A DNA stretch of 16,955 nucleotides from Lentimicrobiaceae bacterium (GTDB taxonomy: Bacteria > Bacteroidota > Bacteroidia > Bacteroidales > SKPS01): positions 1 to 16,955 of the forward strand of contig SKPS01000015.1 of the NCBI GenBank assembly GCA_007119395.1, given 5' to 3'. The position numbers and the translations under genes are program-made. The notes under the pieces are model-generated. The model was not told the DNA's origin and searched no databases. It saw only the letters and a list, made by a program, of their open reading frames with translations. The first letter of the stretch is position 1, and each line of letters starts with the position of its first letter. Shown here piece after piece: positions 1-8,164 of this stretch.

Positions 1-57
1 AAACAGAACAGGTTATGGTAAAAGGTTGTGCCATCAATAGTTACAGTAAAAACAGAA

Positions 58-88
58 CAAATATAGGGAGGCTTTTTGCAAAAATCAA
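58..88 (-). promoter_or_regulatory. Candidate promoter reading out of the left edge
   Basis: On the minus strand a TTG (88-86) is followed after 20 nt by TATATTTG (65-58), which fits the Bacteroidetes primary sigma factor pattern of a TTTG/TTG -33 box and a TAnnTTTG -7 box. Transcription would start near position 50 and leave the window. An ATG on the same strand at 34-32 opens a short frame beginning MAQPFTITCSV, so a gene may begin here. Eleven codons are too few to judge. Confidence 0.4.
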
Positions 89-403
89 GTTTTTTTTGAA
101 AAAAATCACATGCCACACATCGAGTGCACCTGGTTATATGTTGTCTGTCAGCTTAATACACGTTACTTAGCTGTCAAAGTGCGTAAAATAAGTTTACAGC
201 CACAATGACCTTTTTGATGTGTGATTTGTGATCGATGATCTCTTTTGATTGCTTCCCTTTGGCAAGCCAAGAGCCATAGACAGCCAGCCATCAAAAACCT
301 CATGCCATAGTAAACCCCAGTAGCCAGGTGGTACCCCTTACATATCAAACCTCATTACCTCATTCTTTTGAAAAGCCGGGGCGGAAAGCAGCGCTGCTGA
401 GAA

Positions 404-533
404 GGTTGAGTTGTGGGGATTAACCGATTGGCAAACGTGGCTTTACCACTCAGGCACTTAGTTCATGTAGGAACACTGAGGTTTTCAACCGTTTACCGTT
501 TTCTGTTCACTGTTTACCGCTTACAGCCAAAAT
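404..533. repeat. Degenerate direct repeat, copy A
   Basis: This stretch is roughly three-quarters identical to 2141-2296 in the same orientation. Shared blocks include AACCGATTGG, TTTACCACTCAG, CACTTAGTTCA, AGGAACACTGA, GTTTACCGTTT and GTTCACTGTT. The second half is itself simple and repetitive, built from variants of GTTYACYGTT. From memory, strings of this type (CACTTAGTTCACGAAGGAAC-like) occur as dispersed intergenic sequence in many Bacteroidetes. I cannot name a family. The two copies bracket the interrupted ATPase gene. Confidence 0.7.
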
Positions 534-537
534 CCAA

Positions 538-649
538 TCCCGAAAAACCAGAAATCTCTGATTTCATAGTTTTTTGTTAGTCCACGAGCCATCGGCTCGG
601 GAAGGATCCTCGAAAAATGAGAAAATCGAAGATTTTCAATTTTTCGGGA
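538..649. repeat. Hairpin-rich element with inverted ends (MITE- or REP-like)
   Basis: The ends are TCCCGAAAAA (538-547) and its exact reverse complement TTTTTCGGGA (640-649), and the similarity continues imperfectly inward for about 28 nt on each side. Inside are three hairpins, all with three-base loops: 551-565 (GAAATC/GATTTC), 585-599 (CGAGCC/GGCTCG), and 611-646 (CGAAAAAT and GAAAATC paired with GATTTTC and ATTTTTCG). A fourth small one (AGCC-AAA-GGCT) lies just outside at 651-661. CAGCCAAA occurs at 524-531 and 650-657, so it flanks the element, although six bases separate it from the left end. There is no coding capacity. Mobility is an inference. Confidence 0.5.
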
Positions 650-740
650 CAGCCAAAGGCTAAAAGCCAGTCTTTCTCCGTGAAACTCCTTTTTTACCTC
701 TGAGCAGCTCTGAGTAATAAAAATAGCCAGATGCCAACTG

Positions 741-1994
741 CTATCTCCCCAATGATGCCAACGATATCACATTGATCCCATCCGGGCGCCGATAACTCAT
801 ACCTGTTCCGGTGATGATGTTCAATGAGTTGGGCAAAGCCATTCTTGCTGTATCGATGTTGCCGGCGAATTTCTTCAGATTTGCTGCCGCTTCTTCGATA
901 TATCCTACCCCAAGCTTTATTTCAAAGGCCGCATAATTGCCATTGCGTTTCTGCACAATGGCATCCACCTCCAACCCATAGGAATCGTGATAGTGGAACA
1001 CTCTTGCATCATTGGCTTTGGCATAGACATGTAACTCATGTACAGCCAGTGATTCGAACAGAAATCCAGCATACTGCAAGTCTTTGATAAACGACTCCTG
1101 ATCCAGTCCCAATGCCGCCGCCGCAAGAGAAGTGTCGCACAAATGTCTCTTGGGCGATTTTCGTAGTGATGCCGCTGAACGAATATGCGGGCTGAAGGCA
1201 GGTTGCTCATACAAAATCATTAAGCGAGAGAGAGCATCCAGGTACTCTGTGACAGTGTTACGTGACACCTCTTTTCGGTCGGAAATTTTCACATCCAACT
1301 CCAACGTTTTATTGTCAACCAGTTTTGCTGTGTTTCTGGCAATTTAACGGAACAGACTTCGAACTTTTATCGGGTCACGTTTCACTCCCGAAACTCTGCT
1401 CATGTCAACCTCACACAACAGGTCAACATAACCACTGTTCAGTTTGAGGGCACTTTTCGTGGTCTCATTCAACAAACCGGGCCACCCGCCTATCACCATT
1501 CTTTCAAGAAGAAAATCAAGCGAAATCCCTTCCTGAAAGAAATCGGGAGATTCCCCTTTCAACAAATCAGCCACCTTCACGATTCCTGTCGAAAAACCCA
1601 GTTCCTGCCACGACAAAGTGTCCATCTCTACTACAGTAAAACGCCCCGCACCGCTGTGCAGTCGAACGTCGTCATTCGGGTTCGACGAGCTACAGAGGAT
1701 AAACTGCCCTTTGGCTTTGCGGTCGTCTACCTCATGCCTGACAAAATTCCAAATCTCTGGATACTCCTGCCATTCATCAATAAGTCGCGGTGTATCACCA
1801 ACCAGGAGCAATTGCGGGTTGGTAGCCATGATCACAGGCACCTGATGATCCCTGTCCACCTGCACCATGCTCCTGGCAAATTGAGTGGCTGTTGACGTTT
1901 TGCCGCACGATTTTGGCCCTTTGATCAACACTGCCCCGGATGCAGAAAGATTTCCCCTGATATCGTCCTCAATAATTCGACTTAGATACTTCAT
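741..1994 (-). pseudogene. AAA_14/DUF4143 ATPase interrupted by one in-frame stop
   Basis: This is an archaeal/Bacteroidetes-type P-loop ATPase with a C-terminal DUF4143 domain of PD-(D/E)xK nuclease-like fold. The cellular role of the family is poorly known. Reading from the ATG at 1994, residues 1-216 carry Walker A GPKSCGKTS (26-34) and a Walker B-like LIDEWQ (71-76). Codon 217 is TAA (1346-1344). The same frame then continues without a break to the TAG at 741, through SRNTVTEYLDALSR, the ESLAVHEL segment (around 314) and the nuclease-like residues D344, E358 and K360. Repaired length is about 417 residues, normal for the family. In relatives I remember, the segment at the stop reads RSLARN, so a Ser TCA to TAA change would explain it. 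An upstream ATG at 2048 lies ahead of the promoter and is not the start. It could be a pseudogene, a two-piece protein restarting at TTG 1304, or a sequencing error. Confidence 0.85.
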
Positions 1995-2017
1995 AATTAG
2001 GCCTATCAATTCGTACG

Positions 2018-2049
2018 CAAAGATAAAGAATGGTTTCGAATTGTGCAAA
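2018..2049 (-). promoter_or_regulatory. Promoter of the ATPase gene
   Basis: The minus strand has TTTG (2049-2046), a 20-nt spacer, then TATCTTTG (2025-2018), a full match to the Bacteroidetes -33/-7 pattern. The predicted transcript starts near 2011 and gives a leader of about 17 nt before the ATG at 1994. This decides the start, because the longer frame beginning at 2048 would start upstream of its own promoter. Confidence 0.7.
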
Positions 2050-2140
2050 TATCAGGATATTTATTGTGCATAAATAAGATTAAATTTTGGGCAAAAAGGA
2101 GAAAAGGCGTTGAATAGGTTGAGAAGGAAGGTTGAAAAGA

Positions 2141-2296
2141 GGTTGAACTTATGGGTGTCAACCGATTGGTTTGCAGTTCTTTTACCACTCAGACACTTAG
2201 TTCACGAAGGAACACTGATGGAATTTTCAGCTGTTTACCGTTTCCCGTTCACTGTTCACCGTTTAATGTACCGTTTTCTCTTCACAGCAAAAATCA
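2141..2296. repeat. Degenerate direct repeat, copy B
   Basis: This is the partner of 404-533 in the same orientation, with start points about 1.74 kb apart. It is longer because of extra GTTTAATGTACCGTTTTCT-type material near its end. The copy closes with CAGCAAAAATCAAC, matching CAGCCAAAATCCAATC in copy A. No hairpin element follows here. The mfd reading frame happens to stay open across it, giving a false N-terminal extension. Confidence 0.7.
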
Positions 2297-2322
2297 ACAA
2301 AAGGTCATCGTATTTTCAGGTC

Positions 2323-2359
2323 TTGACAACATTTCAAAAGTGGGAAACTGTTATCTTTG
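2323..2359 (+). promoter_or_regulatory. Candidate mfd promoter
   Basis: TATCTTTG at 2352-2359 matches the TAnnTTTG -7 box exactly. A TTGACA at 2323-2328 is the nearest -33-like element, but its spacing is several bases too long, so the upstream half is uncertain. The predicted start near 2366 gives a very short leader before the proposed GTG at 2380. Confidence 0.5.
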
Positions 2360-2379
2360 CAGCAAAAAAAAGTGTATCC

Positions 2380-5300
2380 GTGTCACACCCTTTACTGCAG
2401 CATTTTGTCGACCATCCGTTACATCCCCAAATCATTGATTTACTGAAGGGCAGTGATCCCACAAGGATCCATCTCAAGGGCGTGGTGGCTTCTGCGCTCT
2501 CACTCCATATACTCACCATTGAACAGGCAAACCCGGCCCCTGTGCTTGTGATCGCCTCTGACCAACAGGAAGCCACGGCCATACACAGTGACCTGGAAAG
2601 CTTGTTGGGAGAAAGAGAATTCGAATTCTTCCGAAAAAGTGTACTCTTCTATCCTTCACCTGTGACAGCAGTTGCCGGTGGTGATACCATCGATGCCAAC
2701 AACCTGCTGATGCGAACAGAGGTGCTCAAAAGACTCGGCAGCCAGCAACGACGCATTGTCGTGGTAACACACCCCGAAGCTCTTTCCGACAAGGTGGTGT
2801 CACGATCCTTTATGAAAGAGAACACCTTCCGCTTGAAAACAGACGATCAGGTGGACCTTGACTTTGTGACCGACTTCCTCATAGAATACGGCTTCCACCG
2901 CGTTGACTTTGTCACAGAACCCGGGCAGTTCTCGCTGAGAGGAGGTATCGTGGATGTGTTCTCTTTTTCAAATGATCACCCATACCGTATCGAGTTTATT
3001 GATGAGGCAGTGGCTTCCATCCGCTCTTTTGATCCGGTAAACCAACTCTCCAAAGAGCCCGTTCCACACATCACCATTGTGCCGGACCTGCAACTACGCA
3101 GTCAGGAACAGAACCAGCAGTCGCTCTTTGCGTTCCTGCCGGAACATACCACCATCTGGATTCAGGATATTCAATACTGTACCGATGTGATCCAACGGAT
3201 GAAGGTGGAAGCGGAGCAAGACAGACCGGATCACGCCGAGTCTGACCATCGCTTACGAACCCCGGTTGATGCCGATGAAATCCTGGCATCGCTGGAAACA
3301 TTCCGCACCATCGTTTTCGGGCAGATGGAGCAAGGCGAAGCCAACCTCACCCTAACGGCCGATCAATCACCACAACCCTCTTTCAACAAGAAGTTTGAAC
3401 TGGTGCGTAACGACCTCAGGAAATGGGAGCAAGAGGGCTACCATTGTTGTGTGTTGTCAGACAACCCCAAACAGATTGAGCGTCTGAGCAATATCTTTTC
3501 CGACCTGTCGGAAAACAGGGAGCAGCCCGCCTATACCACTGCCATGCCATCGCTGCATCGGGGGTTTATTGATCATCACCTCCGGCTTGTCTGCTATACC
3601 GATCATCAGATCTTTGAGCGTTACCGGAAGATTGGTGTGGATGAAGGGTTTAAGCGGCGTGAAGCACTTACGATAAAAGACTTGCTGAATCTGCAGCAGG
3701 GTGATTTTGTGACCCATATAGACCATGGGATCGGGCGGTATGATGGACTGGAGACCATCGTGAACAATGGCAGGCAACAGGAGGCGGTCAGACTTATCTA
3801 CCGCAACAACGACGTGGTGTATGTAAGCATACATGCACTTCATCGTATTGCAAGGTATTCAGGAAGTGAAGGGAAGATTCCCACCCTCGACCGGCTGGGT
3901 TCCGGAGCGTGGAAAAGGCTGAAAGAGAAAACCAAGTCGAAGGTCAAAGACATTGCGCGTGACCTGATCAAGTTATACGCCAAGCGACTTGCTGCCAAAG
4001 GGCATGCTTACCAGCACGACACCTATCTGCAGCATGAGCTGGAGGCTTCTTTCATCTACGAAGACACCCCCGATCAGATCAAAGCCACGGCTGATGTGAA
4101 GGCCGACATGGAGAAGGGGTGGCCGATGGATCGACTGATTTGCGGTGATGTGGGATTCGGGAAAACAGAGGTGGCCATCCGCGCTGCCTTTAAAGCGGTG
4201 TGTGACAGCAAGCAAGTGGCCATTCTCGTCCCCACAACCATTCTGGCATTGCAGCATTACCACACCTTCATGGAAAGGCTCAAGGAGTTTCCTGTCACCG
4301 TTGATTTTATCAACCGTTTCCGTAGCACGAAAGAGCAGAAGGACGCATTGAAGCGGTTGGCAGAAGGTAAACTCGATATCATCATCGGCACCCATCGGTT
4401 GGTGGGGAAAGATGTTCAGTTCAAAGACCTGGGGCTGCTCATTGTTGATGAAGAGCAAAAGTTTGGGGTATCTGTCAAAGAGAAATTGAAAAAGATACGG
4501 GTGAACGTTGACACCCTCACCCTGACCGCTACGCCGATACCGCGTACACTGCAATTTTCACTGATGGGTGCACGTGACCTGTCGGTGATCAGCACCCCTC
4601 CACCCAACAGGTACCCTGTACATACTGAGCTAAAAAGCTTCAGTGAAGATTTGATACGTGAGGCGATTCAGCGGGAACTCGGTCGGGGTGGACAGGTCTT
4701 TTTCCTTCACAACAGGATCCAGAACATCAACGACATGGCTTCCATGGTTGAACGCATTGTGCCGGGTGTGAGTGTTGCAGTGGGGCACGGTCAAATGGAG
4801 GGGGAGAAGCTGGAAAAAGTGATGCTCGGCTTTATTGAAGGCAATTATGATGTGTTGGTGTCCACCAGTATTATTGAATCCGGACTCGACATTCCCAATG
4901 CCAATACCATCATTATCAATGATGCGCATATGTACGGATTGAGTGACCTGCATCAGCTCCGCGGAAGGGTAGGGCGCTCCAACAAAAAGGCCTATTGCTA
5001 CCTGATCACTCCACCCTTGTCGGTGGTGACCCCGGAGGCCCGAAAGCGATTGCGCGCCATCGAAGAGTTTTCTGACCTGGGAAGCGGCTTCAGCATCGCC
5101 ATGAGAGACCTTGATATAAGAGGTGCCGGTAACATCCTTGGTGCTGAACAAAGTGGATTCATCACAGAGATCGGTTACGAGATGTACCAGAAAATTCTGA
5201 AAGAGGCAATGGAGGAGCTTCGCCTCAGTGAGTTTCCCCATATGGCAGATCATGCCCCCGATAAGCAGTGGAAGCCGCGTAACGACTGCTTTATCGAAAC

Positions 5301-5739
5301 CGACATGGAGATTCTGTTACCGGGCGATTATGTGGAGTCCAATAGTGAGAGGCTTCTGTTGTACCGTGAACTCGACGAGCTGGTTGACGAGGCGGCACTG
5401 GAGCAGTTCCAGGGAAAACTCATTGACCGGTTTGGCCCCTTGCCGGAACCGGCCAGTGCACTGATTCATACCATTCACCTCAGATGGACCGCCGCCAGGC
5501 TGGGGTTTGAAAAAATATCGCTGAAAAACAACAGGCTCAGAGGCTACTTCCCCGAAAACCAAGAGCACCCCTTCTACCAAAGCGATCGGTTTGGCTATAT
5601 CCTCGACTTCGTAAAAAGGCACCCGAAACGGTGTGTCTTGAAAGAGAAAAATGGCAAGCTGATGTTAATCATTGACAAGATCCCTTCAGTAGAAAACGCC
5701 CTTAAGGCGATGCATGCACTGGATGAACAGCAAAGCTAA
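2380..5739 (+). CDS. mfd: Transcription-repair coupling factor Mfd
   Basis: Mfd is a DNA translocase that pushes RNA polymerase off lesions and recruits UvrA for nucleotide excision repair. From GTG 2380 it has 1119 residues, the usual size for Bacteroidetes Mfd. Visible parts in order are a UvrB-like N-terminal module beginning near IHLKG, the RNA-polymerase-interacting region from about 442 (DFVTHIDHGIGRY), Walker A GDVGFGKTE (589-597), DEEQ (690-693), TATPIPRTL (from 716), the translocation motif MRDLDIRGAGNILGAEQSG (908-926), and the C-terminal TRCF domain from about 979. The frame stays open back to an ATG at 2110, but that segment is repeat DNA and precedes the -7 box at 2352, so I prefer GTG 2380, which lacks a clear Shine-Dalgarno site. 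The TAA stop overlaps the stop of the convergent regulator gene. Identity is near certain, and the start is moderately sure. Confidence 0.96.
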   Translation: MSHPLLQHFVDHPLHPQIIDLLKGSDPTRIHLKGVVASALSLHILTIEQANPAPVLVIASDQQEATAIHSDLESLLGEREFEFFRKSVLFYPSPVTAVAGGDTIDANNLLMRTEVLKRLGSQQRRIVVVTHPEALSDKVVSRSFMKENTFRLKTDDQVDLDFVTDFLIEYGFHRVDFVTEPGQFSLRGGIVDVFSFSNDHPYRIEFIDEAVASIRSFDPVNQLSKEPVPHITIVPDLQLRSQEQNQQSLFAFLPEHTTIWIQDIQYCTDVIQRMKVEAEQDRPDHAESDHRLRTPVDADEILASLETFRTIVFGQMEQGEANLTLTADQSPQPSFNKKFELVRNDLRKWEQEGYHCCVLSDNPKQIERLSNIFSDLSENREQPAYTTAMPSLHRGFIDHHLRLVCYTDHQIFERYRKIGVDEGFKRREALTIKDLLNLQQGDFVTHIDHGIGRYDGLETIVNNGRQQEAVRLIYRNNDVVYVSIHALHRIARYSGSEGKIPTLDRLGSGAWKRLKEKTKSKVKDIARDLIKLYAKRLAAKGHAYQHDTYLQHELEASFIYEDTPDQIKATADVKADMEKGWPMDRLICGDVGFGKTEVAIRAAFKAVCDSKQVAILVPTTILALQHYHTFMERLKEFPVTVDFINRFRSTKEQKDALKRLAEGKLDIIIGTHRLVGKDVQFKDLGLLIVDEEQKFGVSVKEKLKKIRVNVDTLTLTATPIPRTLQFSLMGARDLSVISTPPPNRYPVHTELKSFSEDLIREAIQRELGRGGQVFFLHNRIQNINDMASMVERIVPGVSVAVGHGQMEGEKLEKVMLGFIEGNYDVLVSTSIIESGLDIPNANTIIINDAHMYGLSDLHQLRGRVGRSNKKAYCYLITPPLSVVTPEARKRLRAIEEFSDLGSGFSIAMRDLDIRGAGNILGAEQSGFITEIGYEMYQKILKEAMEELRLSEFPHMADHAPDKQWKPRNDCFIETDMEILLPGDYVESNSERLLLYRELDELVDEAALEQFQGKLIDRFGPLPEPASALIHTIHLRWTAARLGFEKISLKNNRLRGYFPENQEHPFYQSDRFGYILDFVKRHPKRCVLKEKNGKLMLIIDKIPSVENALKAMHALDEQQS

Positions 5740-6455
5740 TCTGTCTCAGGCACTTCAAAACGGAACCCCACACCATGCACATTGGTAATGGCCAACCCAT
5801 TATCACGCTTCAGGTGTTTGCGAAGCTTCGTGATAAACACATCCATGCTTCTGCCAATAAAATAGTCGTCACTGCCCCACACCTTCTTCAGAACAAATTC
5901 GCGTGTGAGCAACTGGTTCCTGTTCGCGGAAAGGAAAAACAGCAAGTCAGACTCTTTACGTGTTAAGGTAACAGGATCCTCTTCGCGGTACCTAAGCTGC
6001 ATGTTATTGTGATCAAAACTATACTCTCCGATCCGGATCTTCTCCTGTTGCAACACAGCGGCCTCATGCAGTTTCTGTCGCTGGCAACGCCGCAAAATGG
6101 CCTTTATCCTCAGATCCAGCTCCTCTGTGCTGAAGGGTTTGGTCAGGTAGTCGTCACAACCGGCATGAAACCCCTTCAAACGATCCTCCTGCATGTTCTT
6201 AGCGGTTAAAAAGACGATAGGCACCTCCGCATTGCGCGCCTTGATCTCCCCTGCCAGGGTGAAACCGTCTTTCAATGGCATCATCACATCCAGCACGCAA
6301 AGGTCTACATCGTTCGAAAAATGCTCAAGCGCACTCTTGCCGTCGTGGCATAAGATCACCTTGTACCCTACAATGGTAAGGAAGTCCTTTAACAGGATAC
6401 TCAGATTGGGGTCATCCTCTGCCAACAGGATCACTGGTCGTTCCGTTGTGTTCAT
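5736..6455 (-). CDS. OmpR/PhoB-family response regulator, RprY-like
   Basis: This is a DNA-binding response regulator of 239 residues. The receiver domain (about 8-122) has acidic D13/D14, the phosphoacceptor D56 in LDVMMP, T84 and K106 in TKPF. A winged-helix effector domain (about 138-235) carries TRKESDLLFFL and SMDVFITKLRKHL. The wording of both halves resembles RprY of Bacteroides, but I cannot separate an orthologue from a paralogue. The cognate kinase gene lies 49 nt upstream on the same strand, so the two are probably co-transcribed kinase first. The gene ends on TAG at 5738-5736, overlapping the mfd stop, which leaves no room for an intrinsic terminator. TTAACA repeats at 8032-8164 are candidate binding sites for a regulator of this type. 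Confidence 0.93.
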   Translation of the reverse strand: MNTTERPVILLAEDDPNLSILLKDFLTIVGYKVILCHDGKSALEHFSNDVDLCVLDVMMPLKDGFTLAGEIKARNAEVPIVFLTAKNMQEDRLKGFHAGCDDYLTKPFSTEELDLRIKAILRRCQRQKLHEAAVLQQEKIRIGEYSFDHNNMQLRYREEDPVTLTRKESDLLFFLSANRNQLLTREFVLKKVWGSDDYFIGRSMDVFITKLRKHLKRDNGLAITNVHGVGFRFEVPETD

Positions 6456-6504
6456 AACTGGTTATTTTCAGTATATAACAATTGGTTTGTGCAGATGGTT
6501 TAAA

Positions 6505-7788
6505 CTAAACCGGAGGATAGGGGAAATAGAGCTCGAAACAGGTGCCTTCACCCAGGATGCTGTTGACCAAAATGGAGCCATCGTGGGCTTCGATCACCTT
6601 CCGTACATAATAGAGACCGATGCCTGTGCCGGAGGGTTGAGACCTGTCATCGGTAGGAATCCTGTACATCCTTTCAAAAATACGGTCGATCTCTTCAACA
6701 GGAATGCCTATCCCACGATCTGAAATCCTGAAATAGACACCATCATCCTGAGGCAGCACCGTGACCTGAATCGATGGATCCCCCTTGGAATACTTAATGC
6801 CGTTGTCAATCAGATTGTTGAATACATTTAATACGTGTTGCCGGTCAATAAACAGCTCCCCGTCGAATGTACCCGCCAACCTGATCTCACCACCCTTGTC
6901 ACGTAATATCATCCGGGCAGTATTCACAGCCTTCTCAAGCAAAGGCTGGATACTCGCCATCTCACGGTTGTACTGATATGACTCCTCTTCAACCAACGAC
7001 AGTTGTAACACGCGATCAACCTGTCGCTGCAAACGTTTGTTCTCGTCATATATGATCGAAGCATAACGCGCAACCTGGCTGTCTGGCATATGGCCACGAT
7101 GCGCCATGATCATCTCAGCAGCCACCGAGATGGATGCCAAAGGGGTCTTGAATTCGTGCGTTGTGTTGTTGATGAAATCCTTCTGCATTCGCGCCAAGCG
7201 CTTTTGCGACATAAGCAAGTGGCTCGACAGCACATACCCGGCTATAATACCCAAAAACAACAATACCGACAATAAGAGCAACCAGTTGTTCACACTCTGC
7301 AGCAACAGCAACCGCCCTTTTGGAAACCATAGCACCAATTCGAAACGATCGCCCCCTGAGATTGAGGGCAAGCTATGGCGGTAGGGACTTTCCATCAACT
7401 CGCTCCGGTGCTCTGTATCAACAGTAGAGTGGTACAACTCTCCGGTCAGTTGGTCAACAATGGCGTAACCGTAATCGTGATGGATCTCAAAGGAGCTGAA
7501 TGCAGCCTGCATCAAACCTTCCAGGGTCGGTGCAGAAATCAACGAATCGGGTCTCCATGAGATGGTATCGCCGTGAGATATCAACACATTCTCATCATGT
7601 AACAAAACGGAGTCTAACAGCTGGTCAAGCTGCTGTGCCACGTTTCGCGCAGCATGATGATGGGTGTGATGGAAGGTCTCCTGTGTGGTTACCAAGGTGT
7701 TGCGGATCCAAAAGATCTGGGTAAGAAGAAAACCGGCCATTGAGACCGTGAACAGTACCATAATGTAATAAACCGCTCTTTTCGACAT
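6505..7788 (-). CDS. Sensor histidine kinase, RprX-like
   Basis: This is a membrane histidine kinase of 427 residues that would phosphorylate the adjacent regulator. It has one membrane segment at about 8-29, a periplasmic sensor domain at about 30-165, a second segment at about 168-191, and then the HisKA dimerisation domain with phospho-acceptor H211 in NNTTHEFKTPL. The ATPase domain has N-box NVFNNLIDNG (321-330), G1 DRGIGIP (357-363) and G2 GTGIGL (387-392), so all catalytic motifs look intact. There is no HAMP domain, as in RprX. The sensor domain begins with a histidine-rich run just outside the membrane (H40, H41, H43, H44, H45), which is unusual and could bind metal. That reading is inference. 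The start ATG at 7788 gives a well-formed signal anchor. A weak -7 match, TATATTTG, lies at 7971-7964. Confidence 0.94.
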   Translation of the reverse strand: MSKRAVYYIMVLFTVSMAGFLLTQIFWIRNTLVTTQETFHHTHHHAARNVAQQLDQLLDSVLLHDENVLISHGDTISWRPDSLISAPTLEGLMQAAFSSFEIHHDYGYAIVDQLTGELYHSTVDTEHRSELMESPYRHSLPSISGGDRFELVLWFPKGRLLLLQSVNNWLLLLSVLLFLGIIAGYVLSSHLLMSQKRLARMQKDFINNTTHEFKTPLASISVAAEMIMAHRGHMPDSQVARYASIIYDENKRLQRQVDRVLQLSLVEEESYQYNREMASIQPLLEKAVNTARMILRDKGGEIRLAGTFDGELFIDRQHVLNVFNNLIDNGIKYSKGDPSIQVTVLPQDDGVYFRISDRGIGIPVEEIDRIFERMYRIPTDDRSQPSGTGIGLYYVRKVIEAHDGSILVNSILGEGTCFELYFPYPPV

Positions 7789-8031
7789 CAGGAATCATTC
7801 AAATGTTTATACAGGCACCTACCATATCGGGCAATATTACCCTCTTATTTACCTCTTTTTTTTCACACAGACATAAGATTAAAAGCACGTAATCAGGAGT
7901 ATATAAACTTCATTGTATCTGGTTCTCCCATTGAATTTTTCTCAAAGATGTGTTTTAGAGGATCAAATATACAACAAACAGAGCAGTTGAGTGTTCTATA
8001 GAGGATGGTCGTTATTTATAATCAATCTAAA

Positions 8032-8068
8032 TTAACAGTCGCTTAACATGATTAAGAGGTGGTTAACA
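8032..8068 (+). promoter_or_regulatory. TTAACA direct repeats, candidate OmpR/PhoB-type operator
   Basis: TTAACA occurs at 8032-8037, 8043-8048 and 8063-8068, with the near copy TTAAGA at 8052-8057. The steps are 11, 9 and 11 bases, about one helical turn each. The last copy sits where the -33 box of the downstream promoter should be. Direct repeats with an 11-base period are the usual binding pattern of OmpR/PhoB-family regulators (the cyanobacterial Pho box is built on repeated TTAA cores). Binding by the neighbouring regulator is inference. Confidence 0.5.
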
Positions 8069-8097
8069 GATGCGCCCCGGCCACAGCGGTATCTTTG
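8063..8097 (+). promoter_or_regulatory. Promoter of the cysteine-rich gene
   Basis: TATCTTTG at 8090-8097 is an exact -7 match. No TTTG lies at the expected distance upstream; TTAACA (8063-8068) occupies the -33 position instead, as expected for an activator-dependent promoter. The start would be near 8104, with a leader of about 78 nt. Confidence 0.6.
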
Positions 8098-8147
8098 TAT
8101 TTCGTCAGGGGGTTAAAAACAATTCATTCGACCCACTGCCGAATGTG

Positions 8148-8164
8148 TTAACGGATTATTAACA
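8148..8164 (+). promoter_or_regulatory. Second TTAAC pair in the leader
   Basis: TTAACG (8148-8153) and TTAACA (8159-8164) again lie exactly 11 bases apart, just ahead of the ATG at 8182 and downstream of the predicted transcription start. A regulator bound here could block transcription while the upstream group activates it. The region is A/T-rich, so chance cannot be excluded. Confidence 0.35.

Larger units (their letters stand above)
1..740. other. Gene-poor region at the left edge
   Basis: No convincing gene is present. A 61-codon minus-strand frame at 163-348 has no recognisable domain or convincing start context, and I regard it as chance. The region contains the outward promoter at 58-88, two copies of AAACAGAACA (1-10 and 50-59), an A/T-rich inverted stretch at 88-107, repeat copy A and the hairpin element. 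Positions 660-740 contain nothing I can identify. Confidence 0.6.

Noticed and set aside
88..107. A/T hairpin as a terminator
   Set aside because: The stem is only T and A with no G/C clamp, so it is more likely simple A/T-rich upstream DNA.
163..348. 61-codon minus-strand frame as a small membrane protein
   Set aside because: It has no promoter or start context, and part of it is translated from simple TGTGATTTGTGATC-like sequence.
1304..1344. Two separate genes for the ATPase halves
   Set aside because: The frame is continuous apart from one codon, and the second half would need to start at a TTG without a promoter or ribosome site, so one broken gene is simpler.
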